From contig CACDKN010000001.1 of assembly GCA_902553315.1 (NCBI GenBank), forward strand, positions 1 to 64,000: a DNA stretch of 64,000 bases, read 5' to 3'. This DNA is from AG-339-G14 sp902553315 (lineage in GTDB: Bacteria > Pseudomonadota > Gammaproteobacteria > Magnimaribacterales > AG-339-G14). The notes below the pieces were generated by a model. The model made no database searches. It was not told the origin of the DNA and saw nothing but the letters and a program-made list of their open reading frames with translations. How positions within the stretch are numbered: position 1 is the first letter of the stretch; each line of letters begins with the position of its first letter. The position numbers were made by a program, and so were the translations under genes. Below, in pieces: positions 9,089-19,000 of the stretch.

Positions 9089-9129
9089 AAATCTTTTTAA
9101 GAGAATCATTATAAGCGGGAGAATCTTAT

Positions 9130-10497
9130 ATGAAAGTGAATTCTGAAGTATTTAGAGCTTATGATATCAGAGGTATTGTCGATGAAGAATTGACACCAAA
9201 GCTTGTTGAAAATATAGGTAAGGCTATCGGAAGCGAAGTATTAGAAAGAAAAGCTAAAGATATCTATGTGGGAAGAGATGGCAGACTTTCAGGAAAAGAA
9301 ATCAGCGGTTATTTAATTCAAGGCATCTTAAAAACAGGATGCAATGTGATTGATATTGGAATGGTTCACACCCCGCTTTTGTATTTTGCAACTTTTAAAG
9401 GTAAAACCAGAAATGGGGTTATGGTAACTGGAAGCCATAATCCTAAAAACTATAACGGGTTTAAAATTGTCTTGGACAGAAGTTCTGTCATAGAGAAGGA
9501 AATTCTTTTGTTAAAAAAAAGAATTGAAAACGATAATTTTTTAACAGGTAAAGGAAAATTATCCAATCAATCTTTTGATCAAAAATACATCGAAGAGCTG
9601 AATGAAAAAATTATCCTGGGGAAAAAATTAAAAGTAGTTTTAGATTGCGGAAATGGAGCAGGATCAGTTTTAGGCCCAACTATATTTAAAAAATTTTCCG
9701 ATGAACTTATAGAATTATTTTGTAAAGTTGATGGAAGTTTTCCTAATCACCATCCCGACCCAAGTGACCCAAAAAATTTATCTGACCTAATTAAAGCTGT
9801 TGAATTGCATAAAGCAGATGTTGGCATCGCTCTTGATGGAGATGGTGACAGACTCGGTATAGTTGATAGTGACGGTGAAATTATCTACCCTGATCGCTAT
9901 CTCTCTTTAATGTCAAAAGATATCTTGAAAAGATATAAAGAATCAAAAATTGTGTTTGACGTTAAGTGTTCAAATCAACTCAAACGAACAATTGAGAAAC
10001 ATAAAGGTATCCCAATCATGACAAAAACCGGTCACTCCTTTATTAAGTCCGAAATTAAAAAGAATAATGCCATTTTAGGAGGAGAAATGAGTGGGCATAT
10101 TTTTTATAATGAAGATTGGTATGGTTTTGATGATGGAATTTTTTCAGGCTTAAAACTTTTAGAAATACTATCTAATCAAAAGAAAACATCTCATGAAGTT
10201 TTCAATGAATTTCCAAATATGTTCAATACTCCTGAAATTAAAATTTCTACAGATGAGAAATATAAATTTGAAGTTATAAGTAAATTAAAAAATAATTTTA
10301 AACCCGAGGGGTTCAACGCAATTACTATTGATGGTTTGCGTCTTGAAGGCCCTAAATCATGGGGATTAATAAGAGCTTCAAACACAACGCCAAGTTTGGT
10401 GCTTAGGTTTGAAGCTGAGACAAATAAGGAACTTGAATCGATAAAAGAACTTTTTCAAAAAGAGTTGTTCAAAATCAATAGTAAACTTAAATTTTGA
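9130..10497 (+). CDS. algC: Phosphomannomutase/phosphoglucomutase
   Basis: This is an alpha-D-phosphohexomutase of 455 residues, close to Pseudomonas AlgC in length and motifs. It begins FRAYDIRGIV. It has the phosphoserine loop MVTGSHNPKNYNG, the magnesium loop LDGDGDRLG, the sugar-specificity loop GGEMSGH and the phosphate-binding RASNTTPSLVLRFEA near the C-terminus. It makes mannose-1-P or glucose-1-P for LPS and glycan precursors. It starts the operon algC-argB-slmA, an order also found in pseudomonads. A GGGAGA sequence about 8 bases upstream of the ATG is a plausible ribosome site. Confidence 0.93.
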   Translation: MKVNSEVFRAYDIRGIVDEELTPKLVENIGKAIGSEVLERKAKDIYVGRDGRLSGKEISGYLIQGILKTGCNVIDIGMVHTPLLYFATFKGKTRNGVMVTGSHNPKNYNGFKIVLDRSSVIEKEILLLKKRIENDNFLTGKGKLSNQSFDQKYIEELNEKIILGKKLKVVLDCGNGAGSVLGPTIFKKFSDELIELFCKVDGSFPNHHPDPSDPKNLSDLIKAVELHKADVGIALDGDGDRLGIVDSDGEIIYPDRYLSLMSKDILKRYKESKIVFDVKCSNQLKRTIEKHKGIPIMTKTGHSFIKSEIKKNNAILGGEMSGHIFYNEDWYGFDDGIFSGLKLLEILSNQKKTSHEVFNEFPNMFNTPEIKISTDEKYKFEVISKLKNNFKPEGFNAITIDGLRLEGPKSWGLIRASNTTPSLVLRFEAETNKELESIKELFQKELFKINSKLKF

Positions 10498-10504
10498 ATT
10501 AAAC

Positions 10505-11365
10505 ATGAGCATTATAAGAAAAAACGCAATTAATACGTCTAAAGTTTTGACTGAGGCTTTACCATTTATTCAAAAATTCTCCGGAAAAAATATTGTGATT
10601 AAATATGGCGGAAGCGCAATGCAAAACAGTTTTTTAAGAAAAAGCTTTGCGAGAGATATAGTTTTAATGAAAGCCGTTGGCATTAATCCTGTAATTGTTC
10701 ATGGAGGAGGACCTCAAATAGGAAAGGCTTTAAAAAATAAAAAAATTAATTACGAATTCTATGAAGGCTTAAGAGTTACTTCTTTAGAAATGATAAAAAT
10801 AATCCAAAGTATTTTAGATAATGAAATTAATAAGGATATTAAGAATCTTATTGATTCTTGGGGGGGATTTGGAAAATCATTTGCTGGTAAAAAATTAAAC
10901 TTTATTTCTGCAGAAAAACAAAAAAATAAAAAACTTGGCGAGGTAGGAAGCATAAAAAAGATAAATAAATCTAAACTCTTAAAAGTCTTGTCGAGTAAAG
11001 AAATTCCAATAATTTCGCCCATAGGATGGAGTGGAAAAAAAACTCCGCTTAATATTAATGCAGACGACGTTGCATGCTTTGTTGCCGCATCAATAAATGC
11101 AGAAAAAATTATTCTTATGACTGATGTTCATGGCATCAATGACTCAAATGGTAAAAAGATTTCCGAAATAAGTTTGAAAGAATCGAAAAAATTGCAGAGA
11201 AATAAAAAAATAATTAGCGGAGGGATGGTACCAAAGTTAAAAGCTGCAACAGAAGCATTAAGCAATGGGGTTAATTATGCGCACATAGTTGATGGGAGAG
11301 TTCCTCATGCTGTATTGTTGGAGATATTAACTCAGAAAGGTGTTGGCACTTTAATAAATAGATAA
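10505..11365 (+). CDS. argB: N-acetylglutamate kinase
   Basis: ArgB phosphorylates N-acetylglutamate in arginine synthesis. The 286-residue protein has the amino-acid-kinase motifs KYGGSAMQ, VHGGGPQIG and GLRVT, and the C-terminal GGMVPKLKAATEAL that closes the substrate site. It begins 7 bases after algC, and slmA starts on the base after its stop. The N-terminal extension of about 25 residues (KVLTEALPFIQKF) resembles the helix of hexameric, arginine-inhibited ArgB enzymes, so feedback inhibition is possible but not shown. argC and a partial argD also lie in this window at separate places. Confidence 0.95.
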   Translation: MSIIRKNAINTSKVLTEALPFIQKFSGKNIVIKYGGSAMQNSFLRKSFARDIVLMKAVGINPVIVHGGGPQIGKALKNKKINYEFYEGLRVTSLEMIKIIQSILDNEINKDIKNLIDSWGGFGKSFAGKKLNFISAEKQKNKKLGEVGSIKKINKSKLLKVLSSKEIPIISPIGWSGKKTPLNINADDVACFVAASINAEKIILMTDVHGINDSNGKKISEISLKESKKLQRNKKIISGGMVPKLKAATEALSNGVNYAHIVDGRVPHAVLLEILTQKGVGTLINR

Positions 11366-11950
11366 ATGGCTGAAGATAAAGTTTCCAGAAAAACTCAAAT
11401 TATGCAAACTCTTGCCCGAATGCTCGAGGAAAAAGAACCAGTTAAAATTACTACTGCTGAATTAGCCAGAAGAACTGAAATTACAGAAGCTGCAATTTAT
11501 AGACATTTCCCTAGCAAAAGGAAGATTTATGAAGAAATGGTTATTTTTTTTGAATCCAATATTTTTCCAAGAATAGAAAGCATCCGTTCAAATCATCCCT
11601 CCGAAGAAGTACCTGGTTTAATAGTTTCTCTAATTCTTTCGTTTTGTGAAACAAATAAAGGTTTTGCAAAAATTTTAAACAAGCAAGCTCTTACGGCAGC
11701 TGAAGCAAAAATAGACGACAAAATTTCTCTAATTTTTGAACGTTTAAATGTAGAAATAAAACAATCTTTCCAATCCTACGAAAGAGAAACAAAAAAGAAA
11801 CTTAAAATTAATTCTTCTAGTTCTGCTGATTTATTAATGTCCTGCATGGAAGGCCAAATTCAAGCATTTACTCGAAGCAACTTTAAAAAAAATTCTCTTA
11901 CCGACTGGCAAGCACACTGGAACTTACTAAAAGATTCTATTTTTGTTTAA
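11366..11950 (+). CDS. slmA: Nucleoid occlusion factor SlmA (TetR family)
   Basis: This 194-residue TetR-type protein has a helix-turn-helix around residues 27-56 (ITTAELARRTEITEAAIYRHF) and the SlmA-like phrase AAIYRHFPSKRKIYEEM. The length and the C-terminal SCMEGQIQAFTRSNF block match SlmA rather than a drug-pump repressor. SlmA binds specific chromosomal sites and blocks FtsZ ring assembly over the nucleoid. It directly abuts argB, as in other gammaproteobacteria. Its TAA stop shares the four bases TTAA with the convergent PBP1a gene. Confidence 0.88.
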   Translation: MAEDKVSRKTQIMQTLARMLEEKEPVKITTAELARRTEITEAAIYRHFPSKRKIYEEMVIFFESNIFPRIESIRSNHPSEEVPGLIVSLILSFCETNKGFAKILNKQALTAAEAKIDDKISLIFERLNVEIKQSFQSYERETKKKLKINSSSSADLLMSCMEGQIQAFTRSNFKKNSLTDWQAHWNLLKDSIFV

Positions 11951-14322
11951 TCAAAAAAATATTCGAATCTAGCATTATCATCCAAAGAATTAGCCTCTTT
12001 ACCTGTCGAAAGATTTATTTTTTTTGCAATTAAATTTGAAGGGACAACAGGAATCGAGTATTCAATTGAATCAATTATTTCCTCCATGAAGTTAAGCCAA
12101 ATTGGCAGAGCAGTTGTACTGCCAAATTCATTTGTTCCCAGGGATCGAGGCTGATCGTATCCAAACCAAACGGTGGTTAAAATCTTATTATTGAACCCTG
12201 TAAACCATGTACTCTCAGAATCATTGGTGGTGCCTGTTTTTCCTGCAAAGTCATCTCTCTCAAGTTTTTTGATAGCTTTTCCAGTCCCTCTTTGAGTTGC
12301 TTCGCGAAGAATATCATTAACTAAAAAAGAAACTCTTGGATCGATTGCAAATGTCTCTTCTTTAGGAATTTGTTTTCCATACCATTTAGCAATAGAAGCT
12401 TTTGAAACATCTTCATTTTCTAGTATTAATTCTTTTCCATTTTTATCAATTATTCTTTCAATATAAAAAGGTTCAATTTTTTTTCCACCATTAGCAAAAA
12501 TTGAAAAAAATTCGGCATTTTTGTAAGGACTTATTCCATATGATCCTAAAGCCATTGATAAATCTTCAGGCAAACTATCTCTTTCAAAACCAAACCTAGT
12601 TAAATAGTTTTTAGCTTTTGAAATACCTAAATCGTTGAGAAGCCTTACTGAGACCACATTTCTTGACTGCAAAAGCGCTTCTCTAAGTCTAGTAGGTCCA
12701 TAAAATTTCCCGCTCGCATTTTTAGGCCTCCAAAATTCTTCTAAATTTTGATCCTCAAAAACTATTGGAGCATCGTTAATAATTGTCGCCGGACTGTAAC
12801 CGTTCTCGAAGGCAGCTGCATATAAAAAAGGTTTAAAATTTGACCCAAGTTGAGGTTTTGCCTGAAAGGCCCTATTAAATTTACTTGAATTAAAATTATA
12901 ACCTCCAACTAAAGCCAAAATTTTCCCAGAATTTGGATCGATGCTCACAAGTGCACTTTGTACCTCTGGGTGCATAGCTAACTCAAATTTCTTTTCCGAA
13001 GTTTCTTTGAACCAAATTAAGTCTCCTGTTTCAAAAAAACTTGAGAAACTCGTCATGTTTTTACCTTTTTTATTCTCATCAATTCTAGGCCTAATGTTTG
13101 AACTTAGATTGTTCAAATAGATTGTTTCAATTTCTGAATTCTTTTTTAATACAGAAATTTTTGATGAATCGACCGACAGAATTAGAACAGGTTCAAATGA
13201 ATTAAATCTTGGCTGATCTGACAGAAAATCGAGCAAATCGTCCAAAGGATTCAGAAGATCCTTTTTAAGACCAAAGGAGTCCCTGAAGTTACTTGGGTCA
13301 TAGCCAACTTTATAAAAGAGATCACTTCTTTGATTGAACTCTTTAGGAATGAGTTCTTTAAAGTTATTAGGTTTCCTAAATCCATGCCTGGATTCGTATT
13401 CTTCAATACCCCTTCGAAGAGAATTCACCGCGGCCGATTGTTTCGAAGAGCTGATAGTAGAATAAACTTTGTATCCTTCCTTGTAAGATGAAAGCCCGTA
13501 GTTTTCAATCATGTATCTTCTAATTTGTTCAGACAGATAATCTGCCTCGACTTCAGAGCCTATTCCATAAAACGATGCAGAAATCGGTTCATTAAAAGCT
13601 TCCTCAAAAACTTTTTCTTCTATAAACCCTAATGATTCCATTCTACTCAAGACCCAATTTCTTCTTATTAAAGATCTTTCAGGGTTTGCGATAGGATTAA
13701 TTCTAGATGGGGCTTTTGGAAGACTAGCTATCATGGCTGATTGTGCAACTGACAAATCGGCAAGATCCTCGCCGTAATAAATTTCAGAAGCAGCAGCAAT
13801 TCCGTAGGCACGGTTCCCTAAAAATATTTGATTTACGTAGAGCTCAAAAATTTCCTCTTTTGTAAAAGATAAGTCTAATTTAAACGCCATAAAAATTTCC
13901 TTTAACTTTCTTTCAAAAGTCTGTTCTTTTGTTAGTACATAGTTTCTTGCCACCTGCATAGTGATAGTTCCCCCACCGCTGACAATTTCACCTTCTTTCA
14001 CAAATTGATAAGTTGCTCTTATTAAACTTAGAAAATCCACACCACTGTGAGAAAAAAAGTCACTGTCCTCTGCCGCTAAAAAAGCATTAACTATATTTTC
14101 AGGAATTTGATCAAAAGATAATTTTGTGCGATGAATTTCGCCATATTCCCCAATTAGTTTTCCATCAGAAGTAAATATTTTTAAAGGAATTTGTAATTCA
14201 ACTTTCCTAACGTCTGCAGTCGAAGGGAGGTCGTGAGATAAATAAATAAATAAACCTAAACCAAATTGGATGGGTAGTAAAAAAATAATTAATAATGAAA
14301 AAAAATATTTATTGAAAAACAT
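11947..14322 (-). CDS. mrcA: Penicillin-binding protein 1A (bifunctional transglycosylase/transpeptidase)
   Basis: This 791-residue class A PBP has one N-terminal membrane span (residues about 7-28). The GT51 transglycosylase domain follows, with AAEDSDFFSHSG (catalytic Glu) and GGGTITMQVARN. An OB-like insert typical of PBP1a comes next, and then the transpeptidase domain with SxxK in GSNFKPF, SxN in QSRNVVS and KTG in AGKTGTTND. All catalytic motifs are intact. It polymerises and cross-links peptidoglycan in the periplasm. It diverges directly from aroK across 51 bases; in many gammaproteobacteria the pilMNOPQ genes lie between these two. Confidence 0.95.
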   Translation of the reverse strand: MFFNKYFFSLLIIFLLPIQFGLGLFIYLSHDLPSTADVRKVELQIPLKIFTSDGKLIGEYGEIHRTKLSFDQIPENIVNAFLAAEDSDFFSHSGVDFLSLIRATYQFVKEGEIVSGGGTITMQVARNYVLTKEQTFERKLKEIFMAFKLDLSFTKEEIFELYVNQIFLGNRAYGIAAASEIYYGEDLADLSVAQSAMIASLPKAPSRINPIANPERSLIRRNWVLSRMESLGFIEEKVFEEAFNEPISASFYGIGSEVEADYLSEQIRRYMIENYGLSSYKEGYKVYSTISSSKQSAAVNSLRRGIEEYESRHGFRKPNNFKELIPKEFNQRSDLFYKVGYDPSNFRDSFGLKKDLLNPLDDLLDFLSDQPRFNSFEPVLILSVDSSKISVLKKNSEIETIYLNNLSSNIRPRIDENKKGKNMTSFSSFFETGDLIWFKETSEKKFELAMHPEVQSALVSIDPNSGKILALVGGYNFNSSKFNRAFQAKPQLGSNFKPFLYAAAFENGYSPATIINDAPIVFEDQNLEEFWRPKNASGKFYGPTRLREALLQSRNVVSVRLLNDLGISKAKNYLTRFGFERDSLPEDLSMALGSYGISPYKNAEFFSIFANGGKKIEPFYIERIIDKNGKELILENEDVSKASIAKWYGKQIPKEETFAIDPRVSFLVNDILREATQRGTGKAIKKLERDDFAGKTGTTNDSESTWFTGFNNKILTTVWFGYDQPRSLGTNEFGSTTALPIWLNFMEEIIDSIEYSIPVVPSNLIAKKINLSTGKEANSLDDNARFEYFFD

Positions 14323-14373
14323 AGTCTAAGACTGCAATAAGATAAAATGTATTTTAATATTTAAGAGCACTTA

Positions 14374-14877
14374 ATGAAAATATTTCTAATTGGCCCGATG
14401 GGCTCTGGCAAATCGAAAATAGGAAAAATTTTAAGTTCTGAGTTAGATAAAGATCTGTTTGACTTGGACAAAGAAATTGAAAAAGATTTGAACTTGTCCA
14501 TTAATGAAATTTTTAAACTTAAAGACGAAGCTTATTTCAGAAGTATTGAGACTAAGTATTTAAAGAAATCATTGGAATTGAAAGATTGCATTGTTTCAAC
14601 TGGAGGAGGGATAGTAGAAAGTGAAGAGAACCTAAATTTACTTAAGAACGAAAAATATGTGATATTTTTAAACAGTAAAGTTGAAAGCCAATTTGAAAAT
14701 ACTAAAGGTTCAGATAAAAGACCTTTGCTTAACTTATCTAATCCAAAAGAAATTCTTCAAAAACTTTATGACAAGAGAATTGATAAATATAAAAAGATAG
14801 CGAAAATGGAATTTTTTTCGGATTCAATGTCTAATGAAGAGTTGGCTAATAAAATAGTCAATATTTTTAATGAATAA
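14374..14877 (+). CDS. aroK: Shikimate kinase
   Basis: AroK phosphorylates shikimate with ATP. The 167-residue protein has the Walker A motif GPMGSGKSKIG (residues 7-17), the shikimate-binding Asp in DLDKEIEKDL, the arginine in AYFRSIE and STGGGIV. These are all family hallmarks. The lid arginine is present in SDKRPLL. It is followed by aroB with an 8-base overlap, giving coupled translation. An AT-rich gap with TAAAAT-like hexamers lies between it and the divergent mrcA, but no single promoter is convincing. Confidence 0.95.
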   Translation: MKIFLIGPMGSGKSKIGKILSSELDKDLFDLDKEIEKDLNLSINEIFKLKDEAYFRSIETKYLKKSLELKDCIVSTGGGIVESEENLNLLKNEKYVIFLNSKVESQFENTKGSDKRPLLNLSNPKEILQKLYDKRIDKYKKIAKMEFFSDSMSNEELANKIVNIFNE

Positions 14878-15949
14878 ATCAATCCAAGTTAAAACTGCGT
14901 CTTCAAATTATGAGCTTGTTATAAATCAAGCTCTTATTAATAACTATAATTTCAAGTGGCTCGTTGAGGGTAAACAAATCCTTATTATAAAAGACTCAAA
15001 CGTTCCAAAAAAATTCCTAGATGACTTAAGAACCAACTTGTCAAAATCTAATCCAAGTAAATTAATTTCAATTGAAATTAAGACCAATGAAAGAAATAAA
15101 AGTCTAGAGGGTCTTCAGCCGATCTTTGAGGTCCTAAACGAAGAAAAGTTTAATAGAGACTGTGTTCTAATTTCTTTGGGTGGTGGAATAACGACAGACA
15201 TGGTTGGCTTTGCAGCCTCAACTTACTTAAGGGGCGTGAATCTTATTCAAATTCCTTCTACTCTGCTGGCTCAAGTAGACGCTGCAATAGGAGGAAAAAC
15301 TGGAATTAATTTTCAAGGCGCAAAAAATAACATTGGAGCTTTTTATCAGCCTAATCTTGTTCTAATAGACATCGACCTTTTATCAAGTCTTGGAGAAGCT
15401 GAAATAGCAGAGGGAATGGCAGAAATTATTAAACATTCGCTTATTGCTAATAAATCTCTATTTGAAGAGTTAGAGAAAAAAATTATAAATAAAATTGCTA
15501 ACGATAAAGAAAGTTTGATTCAAATAATTTATGAGTCTTCACTAATCAAATCCTCAATAGTATCAAATGATGAAAAAGAACTTGGCGATCGCGCCCTTTT
15601 GAATTTTGGACATACTTATGGTCATGCGTTTGAGTCAGCAATGGCATTAGAAGGGTTTTCTCATGGACAAGCTGTTGGATTGGGAATGGTTTGTGCTTCT
15701 AATCTGTCTTTCTTAATGAAAAAAATCTCTCAAAACGAGTTCGATCGTATTAAAAAGGTTATAAAATCAGCTCGATTGCCAACTAAGTTGCCAAAAAATT
15801 TTAAATACAGCGAATTTAGAGAGGCAATGAGCAGAGATAAAAAAATTCTTTCAAATAGATTAAGGTTTATCGTCTTAAATTCTGTTGGCAGGGCTGAAAT
15901 TTCAAACGAAGTTGATGAAGATCTTCTAAAGGAAAGCTTAAAGATATAA
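14870..15949 (+). CDS. aroB: 3-dehydroquinate synthase
   Basis: AroB converts DAHP to 3-dehydroquinate with NAD and a divalent metal. The 359-residue protein shows the NAD-binding SLGGGITTDMVGFAAS, the substrate loop PSTLLAQVDAAIGGKTGIN, and the zinc ligands in AEIIKH and the paired histidines of FGHTYGHAFE and FSHGQAV. The length is normal. It overlaps aroK by 8 bases. In Pseudomonas, a SPOR/DamX-type gene usually follows before gltB; here gltB comes next, after a 123-base gap that holds a promoter and a structured leader. Confidence 0.95.
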   Translation: MNKSIQVKTASSNYELVINQALINNYNFKWLVEGKQILIIKDSNVPKKFLDDLRTNLSKSNPSKLISIEIKTNERNKSLEGLQPIFEVLNEEKFNRDCVLISLGGGITTDMVGFAASTYLRGVNLIQIPSTLLAQVDAAIGGKTGINFQGAKNNIGAFYQPNLVLIDIDLLSSLGEAEIAEGMAEIIKHSLIANKSLFEELEKKIINKIANDKESLIQIIYESSLIKSSIVSNDEKELGDRALLNFGHTYGHAFESAMALEGFSHGQAVGLGMVCASNLSFLMKKISQNEFDRIKKVIKSARLPTKLPKNFKYSEFREAMSRDKKILSNRLRFIVLNSVGRAEISNEVDEDLLKESLKI

Positions 15950-15957
15950 GCAAATAA

Positions 15958-15986
15958 TTCACTTTTAGCGGTTTTTTTACTAATAT
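15958..15986 (+). promoter_or_regulatory. Putative sigma-70 promoter for gltB-gltD
   Basis: TTCACT at 15958-15963 and TAATAT at 15981-15986 are 17 bases apart. Each matches four of six consensus positions. Transcription would start near 15993 and leave about 80 bases of leader before the GTG of gltB. No other pair in this gap fits as well. It was judged by eye only. Confidence 0.45.
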
Positions 15987-15992
15987 CTTATT

Positions 15993-16072
15993 AAAACTGC
16001 ATTTCACATGCTCGAAAAGTGACGCTAAGTCCGAGCGTTAAGGACTTCAATTTACCGAATTAGGTGTAATTT
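15993..16072 (+). promoter_or_regulatory. Structured 5' leader of gltB with competing helices
   Basis: Three helices can form in this short leader, and they compete. Helix A pairs 16008-16014 with 16032-16038 (7 bp including one G-U). Helix B pairs ACGCT 16022-16026 with AGCGT 16034-16038. Helix C pairs AAGTCC 16027-16032 with GGACTT 16042-16047. B and C together have the strand order of an H-type pseudoknot, while A excludes both. Such switching is expected of a regulatory leader, but I do not recognise the consensus of a named riboswitch. Confidence 0.4.
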
Positions 16073-19000
16073 GTGCCAAAAAATAGATATTTTTTAAATA
16101 GACCCAAGAAAAAGGGGCTTTACGATCCAGACTTTGAAAGAGACTCGTGTGGAGTTGGTCTTGTTGCCAATGTAAAAGGAGTTCCCTCCAGAGAGATCAT
16201 GGACAACGCTTATCTGATTAACTCCAGAATGGACCATAGAGGGGGTTGTGGCTTTGAAGAAAATACTGGAGATGGCGCTGGTATTCTCTTAGCCCTGCCG
16301 GATTCATTTTTTCAAAAAGAAGCTAAAACTCTGGATTTAATTCTGCCTGAAGTAGGCAAATATGCTGTTGGAAACCTTTTTTTACCTCAAATCGAAAGAG
16401 AGTATGGCCTAAGTAAAAAAATAGTAGAGGAGACAGTCGCAAGAGAAGGATTAAGCTTCATAGGTTGGAGAAAAGTTCCCATAAATCAGAAAAAAGCTAA
16501 CGTTGGTCCTGCCGCTTTGAGCTGTCAGCCTAAAATAGAACAAATTTTTATTGGCTCTAAAGGAAAAATTTCACAGGACGAGTTTGAAAGAAAACTTTAT
16601 CTTTGTAGAAAGATTTTTAGTAGGAGATTGAGATTCGAAGAAAATCTTTCTCAAGGCTTAATGTTTTATGCCTGCTCTCTGTCTTCAAGATTAATAATTT
16701 ATAAAGGAATGTTAACTCCTGCACAGTTATTTCCTTTTTTCCCTGACCTTGAGAATAAAGAGCTCAAAACACATCTCGCAATGGTTCATTCAAGGTTTAG
16801 TACTAATACTTTTCCCTCGTGGGATAGGGCTCAACCCTGCAGGTACATGTGTCACAACGGAGAAATAAATACTCTGAAAGGAAATATAAACCTTATGAGA
16901 GCTAGGCAAGGTATGGCAGAGAGCCCGCTTTTTGGAAAAAACTTAAAAAAACTCTTCCCCATTGCCGAACCTGATTGTTCAGACTCTGGCAGTTTCGATA
17001 ATGTGCTTGAGTTTCTAATTATGTCAGGAAGAAAAATTCCAGAAGCAATAATGATGATGATTCCAGAAGCTTGGCAAAACGATAGAGAGATGTCTCAAAA
17101 GAAAAAAGCTTTTTATGAATACGCTTCTTCTTTTATGGAGCCATGGGATGGGCCAGCCTCAATAGTTTTTACTGATGGAAAAATGGTTGGCGCTGTTCTT
17201 GATAGGAATGGTCTAAGACCCAGCAGGTTTTACGTTACCGATGATGACAAGGTTATTATGGCTTCGGAAGTTGGGGTCCTTCCAGTGGATTCTAAAAGCG
17301 TTATTTCTAAAGGTAGACTTCAACCGGGTAAAATGTTTTTAATCGACTTTGAAAAAGGAAAATTAATTTCTGACGAAGAAATTAAAAAAGAAGTTGCCTC
17401 ACAATTGCCTTATAAAGAATGGAATAAGAATCAAATAGTTAATCTTAAAGATCTCAAAACCACAAGAAAAAATTCAAAAGAAGAAAATCTAATCCCAAAA
17501 ATGCAGGCTTTTGGTTACACCACCGAAACTCTTGAATTTATGCTCTTACCTCTGGTTACTGAACTGAGAGACCCACTTGGATCTATGGGCAACGATGCTG
17601 CATTGGCCTGCTTATCAGACAAGCCAAGGATGATCTATGATTACTTTAAACAACTTTTCGCACAAATTACAAATCCTCCAATTGACTCAATAAGAGAAGA
17701 AGTGATCATGTCACTTAAATGTCTTATTGGTCCTGAAGGTAACTTGCTAGAAAATCATGAGAAAAATGTAAACCGACTAAACCTTGAGCACCCAATTCTA
17801 TCCAATCTTGAATTGGCAAAAATTAAAGATATTAGGAATTTTGGTTGGAAAACCAAAACTATAGACATTACATATCCCAGAGGAAAAGGAGAAAAAGGTT
17901 TAAAAACTGCGTTAAATAGAATTTGTAAAGAGTCAGAAGAAGCAATTAATGAAGGTTATTCCTTCATGGTTCTATCTGACAGAAACATCTCCAAAAAAAA
18001 TATTGCCTTAAGTTCTTTGCTTGCGTGCTCTACCGTGCATCATCATCTAGTAAAGAGAGAAAAGCGCACACAAATCGGAATAATTATAGAAACAGGAGAA
18101 GCTAGAGAAGTTCACCATCATTGTTTGCTTGTTGGCTATGGTGCGGACGCAATCAATCCTTATCTAGCATTTGATGTACTTGCAAAATCTTTAAAAGATG
18201 GATTGCTGAAAGATGAAAATCTTAAAGGTATGAAAGATCTTGTGAATGCTTATAAAAAAGGTGTGGCCAAAGGCATGTTAAAAGTTATGGCAAAAATGGG
18301 AATTTCTACTCTCCAATCTTATAAAGGCGCCCAAATATTTGAAGCGGTAGGCTTAGCAGACGAAATTATTGAGTTCTCTTTTCCAGGGACACCTAGCAGA
18401 GTTCAAGGAATTGATTTTCAAGTTCTTACTAAAGAGATTGAAAGGCGACATGAAATTGGTTTTCCTGAAATAAGTCAAAACAAAGTTAGCACTCTTCCTA
18501 ATCCCGGAGATTTTCATTGGAGAAATGGAGGCGATAGCCATATGTGGGATCCTAAAACTATTTCTGCCTTGCAACTTGCTTCTAGAAACAACGACGAAAC
18601 TGCTTATTGGAAATTCGCTGATCATGCTAATGAACAAACAACAAAAAATAGTACCCTAAGAGGTTTAATGAAATTTAAATTTTCTGATTCTGAATTACCT
18701 TTAGCAGAAGTTGAGCCCGAAAAGGAAATAGTGAAAAGATTTGCTACTGGTGCTATGTCGCTTGGCTCTATCTCTACGGAAGCACATGAATCTCTCGCTC
18801 TTGCAATGAATAAACTTGGGGGTAAATCCAATACAGGCGAAGGTGGTGAGGATCCTATTAGGTTTAAACCTCTTGAGAATGGAGAGTCAAAAAGATCAGC
18901 CATCAAACAAGTAGCCTCGGGAAGATTTGGGGTGACCATGTGGTACCTTACCAATTCAGACGAACTTCAAATAAAAATTGCACAGGGCGCAAAACCTGGA

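Noticed and set aside
15993..16072. glnA/Downstream-peptide or SAM-II type riboswitch in front of gltB
   Set aside because: The conserved core sequences of those RNAs as I remember them are not present; only pairing potential is claimed.
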